A stretch of DNA of 64,000 bases from Vanessa cardui (GCF_905220365.1 NC_061125.1:12975831-13039830); one strand, 5' to 3'; numbered from the stretch's first letter, positions 32,615-44,600 are shown. Numbers and translations: made by a program. The notes: generated by a model not told the origin, from the sequence alone.

Positions 32615-35548
32615 ATGACATGTCAAGATATAAGCCTCGATGATTCTTTTTTCTCAGTGTCTTCGTCTAATGAATTGAGCACAAACTGTAGCTTTCACAG
32701 TCTTCCCACTCTTAATGAAACATTTGATTCTGTTTTCTCGGATGTATTAAAAAACTTTAATATTATACACATCAATGCTCAGAGTATTCCTGCACATTAT
32801 CCAGATATGTTAACTTCTTTTGATAACAGGAATATCCATGCTATTCTGATATCAGAATCATGGCTTAAACCATGTTTGTCCTCTTCATCTTATGTTCTCC
32901 CTGGTTTCCAACTTATTCGGAATGATCGTCCTAATCGTACTGGTGGAGGCGTTGCTATTTATCTTCGCTCCCACCTGTCCTTTACGATCATTGGCACGTC
33001 TAGGGCTCAAGCAACACCAGGAGTAGAATATTTAATCATTGAACTAGCATTTTCGAAAGTTAAAATTTTACTCGGTGTGTTTTATAGCCCCAATTCAATG
33101 ATTGACTATTTTACTACCTTTGAATCCCTTCTAGACCAGTATATTCCACTGTATCAACATTCCATTATAATGGGAGATTTTAATACGTGCCTTTTAAAAT
33201 CTGACTCTCGCTCTTCTCGGCTAAGATCACTAGTCCAATCTGCCAATATTCATATACTCCCTCTTTCTGCAACTCACTGTTTCCCTAACTGTACCCCGTC
33301 TCTTCTAGATCTTATTCTTGTTTCTTCCACAGATTATGTCGCTAAGCATGGCCAATGCTCTGCTGAAGCCTTCTCCTATCATGATTTGATTTATCTTTCC
33401 TACAGAATACGCCCCCCTAAAGCTAAATCGAGAATCCTTCTGCAGCGCAATTTTAGTGGTATGAATTTGGAGCATTTAAGGGAGGATGCTTTAAAAATTG
33501 ATTGGAATGATGTTGTCACTGATTGTAATATTGATAACCGAGTGGCAAATTTCAACACAATTCTAATACAATTATATGACAAACATGCCCCTATTCGACC
33601 TGTTCGGCTTAGGCATCTTCCTGCTCCCTGGCTTACGCAGGACATTAAAACATTGCAACACAAAAAAAACATTGCTAAATCAAAATACAAGGCCGATAGT
33701 TCTGACGAAAATAGAATCAGTTATAAAAATATTCGGAACCGTTGCAACAGGTTGTGTAGAGATAAACAACGACGCCACATTCATAAATCAATACTCGACG
33801 AAGAAGATACTGGCCGAGTTTGGAAATTTCTTAAATCTATTGGAGTTGGGAAAGCACGTCATAATAATCATCCTAGTAACATTGATTTGAATCAGCTTAA
33901 TCAGCACTTCTCGTCTTCTTGCTCTATCGATGATGCCACGAAATTAAATATTAAAAATCAAATTCTAGCTTTACCCACTTCTAATGATCCAGCTTTCATT
34001 TTTTGTCATATCACTGATAGTGATGTTGAGAGAGGTATTGTAGAGGTGAACTCTGATTCTATCGGTACTGACTCCATTAGTCGTAAGATGATCATCCCTA
34101 TCATGGACATCCTAGTTCCTATTATTAGAAGTATATTCAATTACTCCATTTCTACAGGATCATTTCCCTCTTCCTGGAAAGATGCCCAAGTTATTCCCTT
34201 ACCTAAAAAATCAAATCCCTCCCGCTTTTCCGATTACCGTCCTATTTCCATACTTCCTTTCCTATCTAAAGTATTTGAACGTATTGTGCATCGACAATTA
34301 AACCTTTTCCTATCTAGACAAAACCTCCTTAACCCTTTTCAATCTGGTTTCCGAAAAGGTCATAGTACGACTACTGCTTTAGTCAAAATTACCGAGGATA
34401 TACGCCTTGCTATGGATAATCAATGTCTAACAGCGTTGATCTTACTAGATTTTAGCAATGCCTTTAACAATGTTGACCACGAGCTCTTACTAGCTACATT
34501 ATGCTCTCTTAACATATCTCCTGAAGTGATTGACTGGTTTCAAAATTATCTTTGCGGTCGCCGGCAACGAATTCGTGTCGATGATTCCTTTTCCAATTGG
34601 TGCACGATCAAGGCCGGTGTTCCGCAAGGTGGCGTGTTGTCTCCTCTCCTTTTTTCTATTTTCATAAATTGCATTACTTCTCAATTATCTTCTCTCTGTC
34701 ACCTGTATGCCGACGATCTCCAAATATATAAACAGTCAAAATTAATTGATTTGCCTCAAACAATACAATCATTAAATAAAGACCTTGAATCGATTGTACT
34801 TTGGAGTAAATCACATGGACTTAGAGTTAACCCTTTAAAAACACAGGCAATTATAATCGGCAGTCAAAAACTAGTTGCCCGCATTGATTGGCCCAATTTG
34901 CCTAATATAATTGTTGATGGAACACTTGTTCCATACAGTGAAACTGTAAAAAATCTAGGTGTTGTTTTTGATAGATTTCTGACCTGGACCCCCCAAGTAA
35001 GCGAGGTGAGCAGGAAAGTGTTTGCATCTATCGGATCTCTTCGCAGATTGCGAAATTTTCTACCGATACCAACTAAAATTGTGCTTGCACAATCTCTCCT
35101 GCTACCGATTCTCGATTACGCTGATACCTGTTATCCCAATTTAAGTGAGGAATTGCTTAATAAACTTGAACGCATCCAAAATCTTTGTATACGGTTCATA
35201 TTTGGACTTCGTAAATATGACCATGTTTCAGAATTTCGCGAAAAACTCAAGTGGCCCTCAATCCGCCTTCGCAGGAATACTCACATTCTTTCCCTATTAT
35301 ACAATATCCTATTTAATCCTACCTCTCCCTTATACCTTAAAAAGCGCTTTGAATTCCTGAGTGACACTCATTGTCGCTCTAACGATAACCTCATTTTAAA
35401 AATCCCCTCCCACAATACAACCTTCTATTCTAAATCCTTTTCTGTGGAAGCTGTACGGCTCTGGAATTCCTTACCACTTACCATAAGGCGTGCTCAATCC
35501 CTAGCAACATTCAAACGGCTATTAAAAGCAAACTTCTATCCCCCTTAA
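32615..35548 (+). CDS. LINE ORF2: endonuclease and reverse transcriptase
   Basis: A 977-aa protein from ATG to TAA. The endonuclease spans residues about 48-265: NIIHINAQSI (49-58), ISESW (79-83, catalytic Glu), RTGGGVAIYL, GDFN (187-190), PSLLDLILVS (228-237) and YHDL (255-258, catalytic His). The reverse transcriptase spans about 515-770: SWKDAQVIPLPKK, FSDYRPISILPFLSKVFERI, FQSGFRKGHSTTTAL, LLDFSNAFNNVDH (Asp 612), AGVPQGGVLSPLLF and LYADDLQIY (YADD 698-701). The second D of the usual AFD is N, as in several insect families. The C-terminus has WNSLPLTIRRAQSLATFKRL. No stop or frameshift is seen. It would nick DNA and reverse transcribe the LINE RNA. Confidence 0.9.
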   Translation: MTCQDISLDDSFFSVSSSNELSTNCSFHSLPTLNETFDSVFSDVLKNFNIIHINAQSIPAHYPDMLTSFDNRNIHAILISESWLKPCLSSSSYVLPGFQLIRNDRPNRTGGGVAIYLRSHLSFTIIGTSRAQATPGVEYLIIELAFSKVKILLGVFYSPNSMIDYFTTFESLLDQYIPLYQHSIIMGDFNTCLLKSDSRSSRLRSLVQSANIHILPLSATHCFPNCTPSLLDLILVSSTDYVAKHGQCSAEAFSYHDLIYLSYRIRPPKAKSRILLQRNFSGMNLEHLREDALKIDWNDVVTDCNIDNRVANFNTILIQLYDKHAPIRPVRLRHLPAPWLTQDIKTLQHKKNIAKSKYKADSSDENRISYKNIRNRCNRLCRDKQRRHIHKSILDEEDTGRVWKFLKSIGVGKARHNNHPSNIDLNQLNQHFSSSCSIDDATKLNIKNQILALPTSNDPAFIFCHITDSDVERGIVEVNSDSIGTDSISRKMIIPIMDILVPIIRSIFNYSISTGSFPSSWKDAQVIPLPKKSNPSRFSDYRPISILPFLSKVFERIVHRQLNLFLSRQNLLNPFQSGFRKGHSTTTALVKITEDIRLAMDNQCLTALILLDFSNAFNNVDHELLLATLCSLNISPEVIDWFQNYLCGRRQRIRVDDSFSNWCTIKAGVPQGGVLSPLLFSIFINCITSQLSSLCHLYADDLQIYKQSKLIDLPQTIQSLNKDLESIVLWSKSHGLRVNPLKTQAIIIGSQKLVARIDWPNLPNIIVDGTLVPYSETVKNLGVVFDRFLTWTPQVSEVSRKVFASIGSLRRLRNFLPIPTKIVLAQSLLLPILDYADTCYPNLSEELLNKLERIQNLCIRFIFGLRKYDHVSEFREKLKWPSIRLRRNTHILSLLYNILFNPTSPLYLKKRFEFLSDTHCRSNDNLILKIPSHNTTFYSKSFSVEAVRLWNSLPLTIRRAQSLATFKRLLKANFYPP

Positions 35549-35974
35549 ATTTTGTCTACCTGTTTCCTTAATATTTATTATTTTTATTTTTCTATTTATT
35601 CTAAACTCCTACTCTGCGATGTATCTGGCTTATATTTTATATTTTAAATTTATTATTTCATGTTACCTATAGTCATATTTAAAGTGTAGTACAAATTATA
35701 CATATAGCTTATTATATATTGAATATAGTATATTTACGTTTACTATGTATATGTTTAATTTCGTATAAGTATGTTTTTCTCTTATATATGTACACCTGAA
35801 ACGTTTAATTACTGATTACTATGTCCTACGTAACACGGTTGCCTGGCAGAGATCGCTGCTTAGCGATAAGGCCGCCAATTGTACATTTAGATCAAGTTTT
35901 GCAATTACTGTATAATTTATTTATTCTTTGGTGTACAATAAAAAATACTTACTTACTTACTTACTATAGGATAC
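35549..35974 (+). other. LINE 3' UTR and CTTA-repeat tail
   Basis: AT-rich 3' UTR with a conserved end: 'gcctggcagagatcgctgct', 'tagcgataaggccgcc', then 'ttctttggtgtacaataaa'. This is a LINE 3' end I know from many lepidopteran sequences, and it probably binds the element's own reverse transcriptase. The element ends in about four and a half CTTA units instead of poly-A, which is typical of CR1-like elements. Confidence 0.75.
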
Positions 35975-36107
35975 CTCCCACACAAAATTTAAATCTTTTG
36001 CAGAGATGTTAGGCTGTTTATAGCTCCTGGAGATCTAAAGTACTGCTTATTAAACGACACTATTTCTTGTCATATTAAATTGTGTATATAATATATGAGA
36101 CAAAAAA

Positions 36108-36217
36108 AACCGCTGAGTTTCTTTCGTCGGTTCTTCCGAAGCGGTGGTACTGTTTTAATTGACCATCAATAAGAAAGTGTAATACTTCTATAATGAATAA
36201 AGTAATTTGAGTTTGAG
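36108..36217 (+). mobile_element. LINE tail fragment, family T-like
   Basis: It matches the tail family by 'ccgctgagtttctttcgtcg', 'gttcttccgaagcggtggta' and 'tgaataaagtaatttgagtt'. It belongs to a diverged branch, with ATAATGAATAAAG instead of CTTGAATAAAG. Confidence 0.55.
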
Positions 36218-38748
36218 TATCAAGGCGGAGAATCATTCCAATGAATCGAAAATCACACAACAAAACAAACAACAACAAAAGTATACAACTTTAATGAAAC
36301 ATGACCACGACTTTCGTAAATTAAGGCATTTAAGGAAAAACAAGAAAAAAAGACTTTAAAGAATTTACAAGAACATGTAAAAAACTTTATCTTACTTGAA
36401 AACTCCATAATTATTATATCCTGAAAATATATCTGCTATTAAAGTTCGGAAATACTATTCAATCACAAAATAAGAAACATAACTTCTAGGATAACTCACC
36501 GATATATTCAATACATCGAATTCGAAGTTTGAATTCGGTGCTAAACCGATGATAGAAAAATGTAAAGAGAACGAATAAGAAAGTTCTCGAAACTTTGAAC
36601 GGTTTATAAAGTGTGGCCAGTATCACCACCAAAAGTAGCGTAAATTAAAAAGGATTTATATATACATATTTAAGTCCAAGAAATAAATATGGAATTATTA
36701 ATTAATTAAATCTAAGACCTAAAAATTTTCAACCAAATACTTTGACGGATGACATAAAATAAATTGATCTTAAGAGAAGAAAAATAACTTCCAAGTCAAT
36801 AAAATTAACGAACTAGTTAATAGTATCTGATTCTTTAACAATTTTAATTTGTTATTTAAATTTCAAGCAATACCAAAATGAATTATTGAGTGACCAACAC
36901 ACTAAATATGGGAAGTAGGAAAGGATTAACGGCTCGAATTAAAGCGAATTGAAACTATTGTGTCGTTTTAGATAATTATTAAAAAATTAAAATGGTTAAT
37001 TTTACAGTACCTTCTTTTCTGTAAAAAAAAAATTGTTAGTTGACTTGTGAATGTAGTTAAAATAATGTAATATCGCGTTATGAGAGTTCAATCAAATATA
37101 ATTTGTAATACTAGTAGTTATAGGGTATTGTTGGTGCCATCATTAACATTTAATTTTTTTTTAATTGTATCGATTGGGTTAAATTTTCGAATACAATTAT
37201 CTATAGTACTATTCGATATATTTTTGAATTCAGGAAATAATTTTGAAAATATATTTATTATTTTGCTACTGTACAAGAAAAAAAGCACTATTTATTTTGT
37301 TAAAATATGGCTGATGTCCTCTCGTCATAAGTGCACAGAAAAAACTCGATATGTTTTCGCACTATCTAGTCTATCTAGTCTATCTGTTATCGTGAATCTG
37401 TATTGCAGCATAAACGGCGTATCCAATCTCATGATTATAAATAAATACTTCTTCTTCTTAATCAATTAATAAATATATGCTCCAATTCTGAAATATTACG
37501 ACATATCATAACTCTCGAGAATCATCTCGTTAGTTATAAAAAGAAACGCAAACATTGCTTGGAATGCTAGCACTGCTATTCTTACCTCAAAAAAGTTTTT
37601 ATGCTCTCGAAATCAGTGTATCTTCTTTTAAACTAAATCCTTATTATATTACTGTTTATAAAAAAAAATTAAAAAGAATATGTTTCTATTTTCAAAATAT
37701 ATCACGATTCAACGAGATATGTCTACACTTGTAATAAAGACTTGTTTATATGTACAGGAAATAGGGATGTAGAACAATGCTGTATAAATCTAGAAATCCC
37801 CTTATAGACCGCCCACCACATTGATTATTCTAACCCTACTCTTTGCTCCCTAATGCTCTATACAAAATAAACAATAAAATGGAGCCTAAGTAAATAATTT
37901 GTAAGTAAACTCGGACAATTCATTGTTGTAGAAGAAACAATATATCACAGATAATTTATTTAATTTGTAACCGACTTTCAATGTTTTTTTTTCATTACTG
38001 GCAATACATAAACAATTTCAACAAACCTAATCAAATGCGTGTCCCAAAATTTCACTTTTTTTAATTTAGAAATTCAATTCTATTTATGAGAAATATAATT
38101 TAAAAAAAGAACTCAATATTAAATGTTCTATACTTAGAAATAAAGGTAGTTACAAAATATTTTTTGTTCGCCGCAAAACATTTGGGATGATACTTAATCC
38201 AGAGGACAAGTTAAAATAAATAAAGGCACCGCTTCGTAAACACTTTGTCATAATGACAGGCGGCTTGGTGATATCTACAAAACAGCTTGAAAATGTGCCA
38301 CTGCGGCGCCTGAGTATAAAGTTACAATCTCGTAAAGGAACAAATCGAATCGAAACTCAGAAATCTTGTTCGGAAAGCGAGAGATTATTTTATTCGTCGG
38401 CTTAAATGTTTTCAAACAGTATTATCGTGTAAGACAAATTGTTTTATTGGAAGGTTTTGAATGTTATATTTGCGTAAATATTTTATTGAACTTGTACGAA
38501 TAACACTCATTTCATTTCCTTGATGTATTATATATTCTACTTATTTATTTTAAATTTTAATGAAAGAAAGTGTTATCTTTATTTCATGAAAGACAATGGG
38601 CTGAATCACTCACTAGCTTAAAGTATTACCTATTAAATCGCACTAAAAATGAATTTTGTCAAATTTGGTTTTTCAGGAAACATTGCATCACTCAATTTTT
38701 CATTTAATATACAAACACTAGTCAAATTAATAGGATCATATAAATGAT
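36218..38748. other. Unassigned AT-rich DNA, 2.5 kb
   Basis: I see no recognised gene or repeat. The 129-codon plus frame at 37080-37469 is the longest outside transposons but is AT-driven, hydrophobic and motif-free, so I do not call it. A block at about 38225-38400 is less AT-rich ('gccactgcggcgcctgag') and appears unique. Confidence 0.4.
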
Positions 38749-38760
38749 GCTTGTGTAAAG

Positions 38761-39068
38761 TAAGTAAAGTAAAGTAACAGCCTGTACATTTCTCACTGCT
38801 GAGATAAGGCCTTCTCTTCCATTAAGGAGAGGGTTTGGAACATATTCCACCACGCTGTTCCAATGCGGGTTGGTGAAATGCACATGTGGCAGAATTTCGA
38901 TGAAATTAGACACATGCAGGTTTCCTCACGATGTTTTCCTTCACCGCCGAGCACGAGATGAATTATAAACACAAATTAAGCACATATATATAGTGGTGCC
39001 TGCCTGAGTTTGAACCCGCAATCATCGGTTAAGATGCATGCGTTCTAACCACTGGGCCATCTCAGCTC
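38761..39068 (-). mobile_element. SINE-1, full length with target duplication
   Basis: Complete minus-strand SINE-1. The tail with 'aagtaaagtaaagtaacagc' is at the left and the tRNA-like head ('gggccatctcagctc') at the right, with both boxes preserved. It is flanked by a 12-base duplication with one mismatch: gcttgtgtaaag (38749-38760) and gcttgtgttaag (39069-39080). This is direct evidence of LINE-type retrotransposition and a fairly recent insertion. Confidence 0.9.
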
Positions 39069-39295
39069 GCTTGTGTTAAGCCCATTAATATTCTTTTTGT
39101 AACGTGCACATATAAAACCACGGCGAATAGTCCCAGTCGATTAACGTTGTTGCTTTGATTCAGAAACGACTAGTTATTTATTTATATTAAATAATTGTCT
39201 CATACCGCACCGTTGAGTACTTGAGACTTTATTTGTATCATAGGTATATTGTAACTACTGTATCTTGAACTATTAAATATATGTTTCCTTAGTAC

Positions 39296-39533
39296 CAAAC
39301 AATTAGGTACCACCCACTCAAGACATATTCTGCCGCTAGCAGAAATACATGGTTGTACTCCGGTTTGAAAAGTGAGCGAGTCAGGGCAACTGCAGACACA
39401 AGTGACATAATATTTTAGTTTCCACGTTGGTGGCGCATTGGCGAAGTAAGGGTTGGTTAAAATTTCTAACATCGCCAATGGGTAGTGGTGACCACGTAAC
39501 ATCACGTGGTCCATAAGCCGGTCCACCTACCTA
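39296..39533 (+). repeat. Repeat A, longest forward copy
   Basis: It runs from 'ttaggtaccacccactcaag' through 'ctccggtttgaaaagtgagc' and 'ccacgttggtggcgcattgg' to 'catcgccaatgggtagtggt' and 'aagccggtccacctac'. This shows that the full family is at least about 240 bp. No coding capacity, no terminal inverted repeat visible. Confidence 0.7.
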
Positions 39534-40300
39534 TTACATAAATAATTTAGACCTAAGGGCATATATATAATATTCCTTGAATTGTAATTACAAATTGTTA
39601 AGACTAAGATTTAAGTATAATGTTATGTATGCTGAGTTGGCCTGTAAGTGGTACGTGGTGGTGGCCGGTAATTGTATAGAAATCTATACAATTAATTATA
39701 ACGTGTATAATTTAATTCGTGTATTATTTAAACAATAGTACTTTTTATAGCTTGAGCAGTATTCAAAATAAATAGTAACTTCCTACGAGACAATTTGAGT
39801 ACGACAGACCTACTTTAAAAATCTGTTTAAAAACTGTAATCATTGCAAGAGATTGCGGCTATTTCATTTAGTTTTATGCAAGTTTTGTACTTTGAATGGA
39901 TAATCAGATCAAAAGCGTAGCTGCAATGTACGAATGTTCAGCATTAATTGTAAGATTGTCGACCACTCGTCTGAAATAGATTCAATTATTCACCACAGCC
40001 TTTCTGAATAAAATTTCTCTTTTATACTTAAGACGTTTTTGAATTAATTGCTTTACATTAAATACTTATCAGCAGCTTGCAGCTTATGTTGGTTACTATG
40101 TTTTAGAAACGAACGATTCGTTTTCCTTATAGGTATCGAAGGGATAGAGTTGACTGTGAGACGCAATTTAAAGGTGGTCCTAGTTACTTTTGCTTGCTAA
40201 TGCTATGTTCTTGTTTGATAGTTGATCTTGAGTTTACAAGCTTACCGAAAAAAATTAGGTCTCTTAATTTGCAAATTTACGGTATGGGTAGATGTTTATA
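39534..40300. other. Unassigned DNA with a small hairpin
   Basis: I see no gene. An 11-base perfect inverted repeat with a 4-base loop lies at 39669-39694 (taattgtatag / ctatacaatta). Confidence 0.45.
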
Positions 40301-40615
40301 TCTATAAAAATAAAAAAATTGGAGTGTCTGTTGTAATATAAAAATATTATTTTTAACCAAATACTAGTATTAGTATTTATGTACGGTACATACTGTACAA
40401 ACATACATTTTGGTATATGTCCCATCTATACATACATGTGTATATGGAACACATACAAAAATGTTTTTAATCTTATCTCAAGAACTGAATTTCTATTGGA
40501 CTTTCACTGACAGATGATTGAATAAGGAGTAACTAGAAACGTGCACTGGCTACTTTTATGCCTCACAACAGTCGGCCAATCTCCAAAACCTGAGCGAAGA
40601 CTATTGTCTTAGTTC
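40301..40615 (+). mobile_element. Helitron-like element, third family, decayed
   Basis: It begins TCTATAAAAATAAAAAAATT after an A, followed by 'ggagtgtctgt', a 'tacggtacatactgtacaaa' block, and 'ggactttcactgacagatga' and 'aataaggagtaac' near the end. This is a layout I know from lepidopteran repeats with Helitron-like ends. The expected CTAG end is not preserved. Non-coding. Confidence 0.4.
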
Positions 40616-41651
40616 CTTCTATAGGTATCTTGTAAGTATTCCTTTAATGTATTCCATTAGTATAAACAAATGTCTCCAATATTTGAAAGCATGTAATATA
40701 AACTATATGTTATAAAATTAATGTTGATACACACAGCGTAGGTTATATTGATTCTTTAGCTAAAAAGTGACAAGTAGCGTGATCGCTCTTATCAGAACAC
40801 GTTTGTTAACAAAAAGTCTTGCTATTCTGGTCAGTGAACCTGTAGTGCGAGTACCTCTTGTACTTGTAAGGGTAACCTTATGTATGATATTGGCGATATT
40901 TCCTGGTAATCATTTTAAACTTTTGATTTAGGTGACTAACAAAAATACGAAACTGGATCCATTTATTACAGCAAAATGGTTTTAAGTTTAGATTAAGAGA
41001 GGAAAATAAATGATGATACTTATTTTTGAAAAAACAAGCCGTATTATTCGAGCAGTGCATGAAGAAATCGTGCGTATTTATTTTAGTGTAGAAGCTTTAG
41101 TATTTATTTAAGATTAAATCTGAATTTCTACACTTCATCTTAAACATTTCATGATATGAATTGTAACGGATTTTCAAAGAAATGGTTTTGTTATATATAT
41201 TTGTAATATTGTTACGAACGAACAAATGAGCTGCCTTAAATATGTCATTCCATAAATCGCAATGTACTAACAACCTTTAGAGCTGAAATTTTATATTCCT
41301 TGTGCCTTCACTGAATCACTTAACTTGAAACTGGAACACAACCAACTTAGTATTGGTATTTGGTAGAGTTAATTATTTTGTGAGTAAATGTGATACCATT
41401 AATACAAACTTATTAATCCTGTAACTCGACTGCATAGTTAGTCTGTTCTTTGACGCAACCATATATGTTTTACAACAGGATCCCGTTCAAAGCGTTCAAA
41501 ATGCCTCTATGACCAAATTGTTGAAGGCAGCTTGTGTACGAAATATTCTTATACAATTAGTGAGTTGACAGCATATCTGGAAAATCCAATAATTTCCTCT
41601 TGGATATTTTATTTTATTTAATATATGTAAATAATCACAAATTGTATCAAA
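40616..41651. other. Unassigned AT-rich DNA
   Basis: I see no gene or recognised repeat in this stretch. Confidence 0.45.
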
Positions 41652-41772
41652 AATGGTTTAAAAAAAAGTAAGTTTCTTTTCCGAATTAGTGTAGATTTTT
41701 CATTTGACGATCAATACGAAAGTAATACATTCATTATAAAATACTTAATAAAGTGATTAGATTTGATTTGAC
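41652..41772 (+). mobile_element. LINE tail fragment, eroded
   Basis: Faint match to the same branch as 36108-36217: 'gacgatcaatacgaaagtaa', 'tacattcattataaa' and 'aataaagtgattagatttga' at the end. Confidence 0.4.
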
Positions 41773-42075
41773 ATAATCTCCTAAATTTTTGGTACTTACT
41801 CAAACGGGCCTGTACAAAATCATATCACCAAGTGTTATAATACGTCTATTTAATTATACACGTGTAAACGGGTACAATATTAGGTACAAATACATAGGTA
41901 CTAATTAAATAACCATCATTGTACATAGGTAGGTAATATCCTTAAACTGTTAACAACACTCTTATTACACGTAGTACGAAAAGCATAAACTTAAGAGATA
42001 CAGTCACGTGAGCGAACATTCCCAAAAAAGCGGACTCGTACATTCGATTTTCATCAGTATTATCGTTCGCTATAA

Positions 42076-42357
42076 TTAGGGTAAGTATCTGGAAGCTGTA
42101 ATTTCTCTTTGTGTCAGAACAATTTTGTCATGTTTAATTTCATGCTCTCTGACATCTCTTCGCCAATTAACTTGAATTTCACGTGACAGATTTATGTAGG
42201 AATCAGAGTGAGGATCTAAACAATGTATTTCTGATGGAAAGAATTTGTTTCTTAGAATTTTATTGTTGTTTGGAAACGAGATATATTCACAATAAACTCT
42301 TTGTTTATTTTGTAATTGCGAAGTGATATTGGAATCATTGAAGTTACATATAAACAT
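42076..42357 (-). CDS. Unidentified 93-codon frame, doubtful
   Basis: A minus-strand frame from ATG to a stop, containing DPHSDSYINLSREIQVNWRR and EHEIKHDKIVLTQREITASR. Its composition is more protein-like (charged, mixed) than most chance frames here. I do not recognise the sequence and see no conserved motif, splice sites or neighbouring gene. It may be chance, an exon or a transposon fragment. Confidence 0.15.
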   Translation of the reverse strand: MFICNFNDSNITSQLQNKQRVYCEYISFPNNNKILRNKFFPSEIHCLDPHSDSYINLSREIQVNWRRDVREHEIKHDKIVLTQREITASRYLP

Positions 42358-42585
42358 AATTTATCTACTCACTTTATTTATATATTATTATTTATTTATT
42401 TATATACCAAAAAAATAGTGATATTTTTCTGCTATAATTAAAATATTACGGTCGAAACAAATTTCACAAAAAAGTCTTTTTGTTTAATTTCTTTCATATA
42501 ATTATGTAAAGAAAAAAATTATGGTAATATTTTTAGTTCTCTAATTAGTTTAGCTTTTATTATATGATAGAATCAAAGCTTTATA

Positions 42586-42730
42586 AATCAAATCAAAACA
42601 AATCAATTTTATTCAAGTAAACTTCACAATGAAGCATTTTTGAATAGTCAATAATTAAATACTACCACCGTTTCGGAAAGCAGCTTCTAGCGAGAAGAAA
42701 CGGCAAGAAACTCGCATAGTTGCTATTTTC
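42586..42730 (-). mobile_element. LINE tail fragment, reverse
   Basis: The reverse complement of the LINE tail family: 'aatcaattttattcaagtaa', 'actaccaccgtttcggaaag' and 'gaaacggcaagaaactcgca'. Confidence 0.65.
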
Positions 42731-44300
42731 ATATAAACAAATTTACAGTGCTGTTGTTTACAGTAATTAGTGTCCTAATGTCACCGAGCCTTACTCCAGG
42801 CGTTTCCTTCCATAAAGTACTCTTTTAGTGAACAATATGATTTATGTATTAATTTCTACATAATAATCTTTTAATTTTTTTAATTGGTAAATTGATTATA
42901 TTTCCCGGTACCTTATTGTATATGCCCAAAAACGTTGTCTTTATCCGTATGCAAACGGAAACTTATGTTATTATTAGTTTATTCTTATTTCTTATTAATA
43001 GTATGTATATCAGCTTTGATGGAATACTTTTTTATATTCTTTCGTATAAAAATTATATTATCATAAATATAATATAATGTTTATACAAAAGAAACATAGT
43101 TAACTGTAAAGAAAAATCTTAAATATACAAGGCATATATACGACACACACATTTACAAAAATATAGGTATGTTATCATTGTTATATTAAAGGAAATATTA
43201 TTATAATGATTATTATTAAAATTCTTTGTCGTCATATAATTGTAATTGTGGCGTAACAAAGAGAAGTGAAATGAAACAGGCTTCGTGACGAAACAATAAT
43301 TTTGTTTGATAATTACGTTATCAAAGACGAATTCGTTTCGGTTGATTCAATTATTTTAATTTCGTTATGTCAGCTGTCTGATGGATCAAAGCGCATTTTG
43401 TTTTATTTTAACCGACCGACTGATGAATTTTAAGGTTTTATAATCTTAGAAATTTTTAAATTAAATATATGATACAAATTAAATGGATTCGTATGAATGA
43501 TATTAGAACGTTAGATTTTTTGTTTTTGTTTACGGTTACATGTTACTATCTAATCATTTGTATGGAGAGATCAGAAATAAAGTCCTTAATTGTGCAACAA
43601 AAATTGTTCGTACTTACTGCATTTTTCGTTCAAGCATGACTTGATTTAAAATAGTGTAATTAAGAAAATATTTTGATATGAGGAGCTCCTTTAACTTTCC
43701 ATTAACATAATATTTTCATTGTATTGAAGAAAATATAATCGATAGAGGAGATGGATAAATAAAAGAAAAATATCTCACAAAATAACTAATACATAACAGT
43801 CACAATTTTCATGAGCGTTTTTTACAATCAATTGTATCATACTTTTTTTATTAGTCAACAGTTTTTTCTCAAATGTATTAATTATTGTAACATCATAAAT
43901 GCTTTTATATATTTGTGATCAATGAATTAGATAAAATTTGAGGCTTTTTGTCGAAATGCATATTAAATCAATAACTACAGTTTATTTAAACTTGTATTAA
44001 GATATTCACGTCAATCTTAAACTGATCTCATATTAAATAAAAGTATTCATTTATTTAAAATAAAGTCTCTCAAAATATATTCAGAATAAGGCCTCTTTTA
44101 GTTATATAATTAAAGCCATAATGAATAAAATCATAAATCCACTTCCAGATATATAACACTCTTAACTTGTTCTGAAAAGGCATTATTTATGATGTTCATA
44201 ATATTGTCACAAACCGAGCCAGTGTTTGATATTTACAGCGTAGATGCAGCCGCTTAAGAAAGGCTACTTACTATGAAATCAACTTTTTATATTTTATTAT
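42731..44300. other. Unassigned AT-rich DNA
   Basis: I see no gene. A short match ('ataggtatgttatcattgt', about 43163-43181) echoes the tandem duplication at 50.7-50.9 kb. Confidence 0.4.
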
Positions 44301-44600
44301 ATAAAGTAAAGTAGCAACCTGTAAATTTCCCACTGCTGGGCTAAGGTCTCCTCTCCAATTAAGGAGAGGGCTTGGAACATATTCCACCACGCCGTTCCAT
44401 GGCGGTGGAATGCACATATGGTAGAATTTCGATGTAATTAGACACAAGCAGATTTCCTTACGATGTTTTCCTTCACTGCCGAGCACGAGATGAATTGTTA
44501 ACACAAATTAAGCACATATAAATAGTGGTGCTTACCTGGGGTTGAACCCGAAATCATCGGTTTAGATGCACGCGTTCTAATCACTGGGCCATCTCAGCTT
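44301..44600 (-). mobile_element. SINE-1, near full length
   Basis: Minus-strand SINE-1 with the tail at 44304 ('aagtaaagtagcaacctgta') and the head ending at 44599 ('gggccatctcagctt'). B box intact ('ggttgaacccgaaatca'). The flanks share an imperfect 'tttatt-atataa' motif, a possible eroded target duplication. Confidence 0.85.

Larger units (their letters stand above)
30800..35974 (+). mobile_element. Autonomous LINE with two intact ORFs
   Basis: A plus-strand non-LTR retrotransposon carrying ORF1 (30950-31708), a T-rich spacer, ORF2 (32615-35548) and a 3' UTR ending in 'ggtgtacaataaa' plus CTTA repeats (to 35974). The 5' limit is uncertain (between about 30720 and 30950), and I found no target-site duplication. 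The ORF1 type, the LLDFSNAF and LYADDLQIY motifs and the short-repeat 3' tail point to the CR1 / Jockey side of the LINE tree. Both frames are open, so this is a recent insertion and possibly active. Confidence 0.85.

Noticed and set aside
33400..33890. Frames of 96 and 104 codons within LINE ORF2
   Set aside because: They overlap the endonuclease and linker of ORF2 in other frames and show no motif of their own.
37080..37469. 129-codon frame, the longest outside transposons
   Set aside because: Composition is what AT-rich codons give (Ile, Phe, Leu, Asn), with no motif, splice sites or neighbours.
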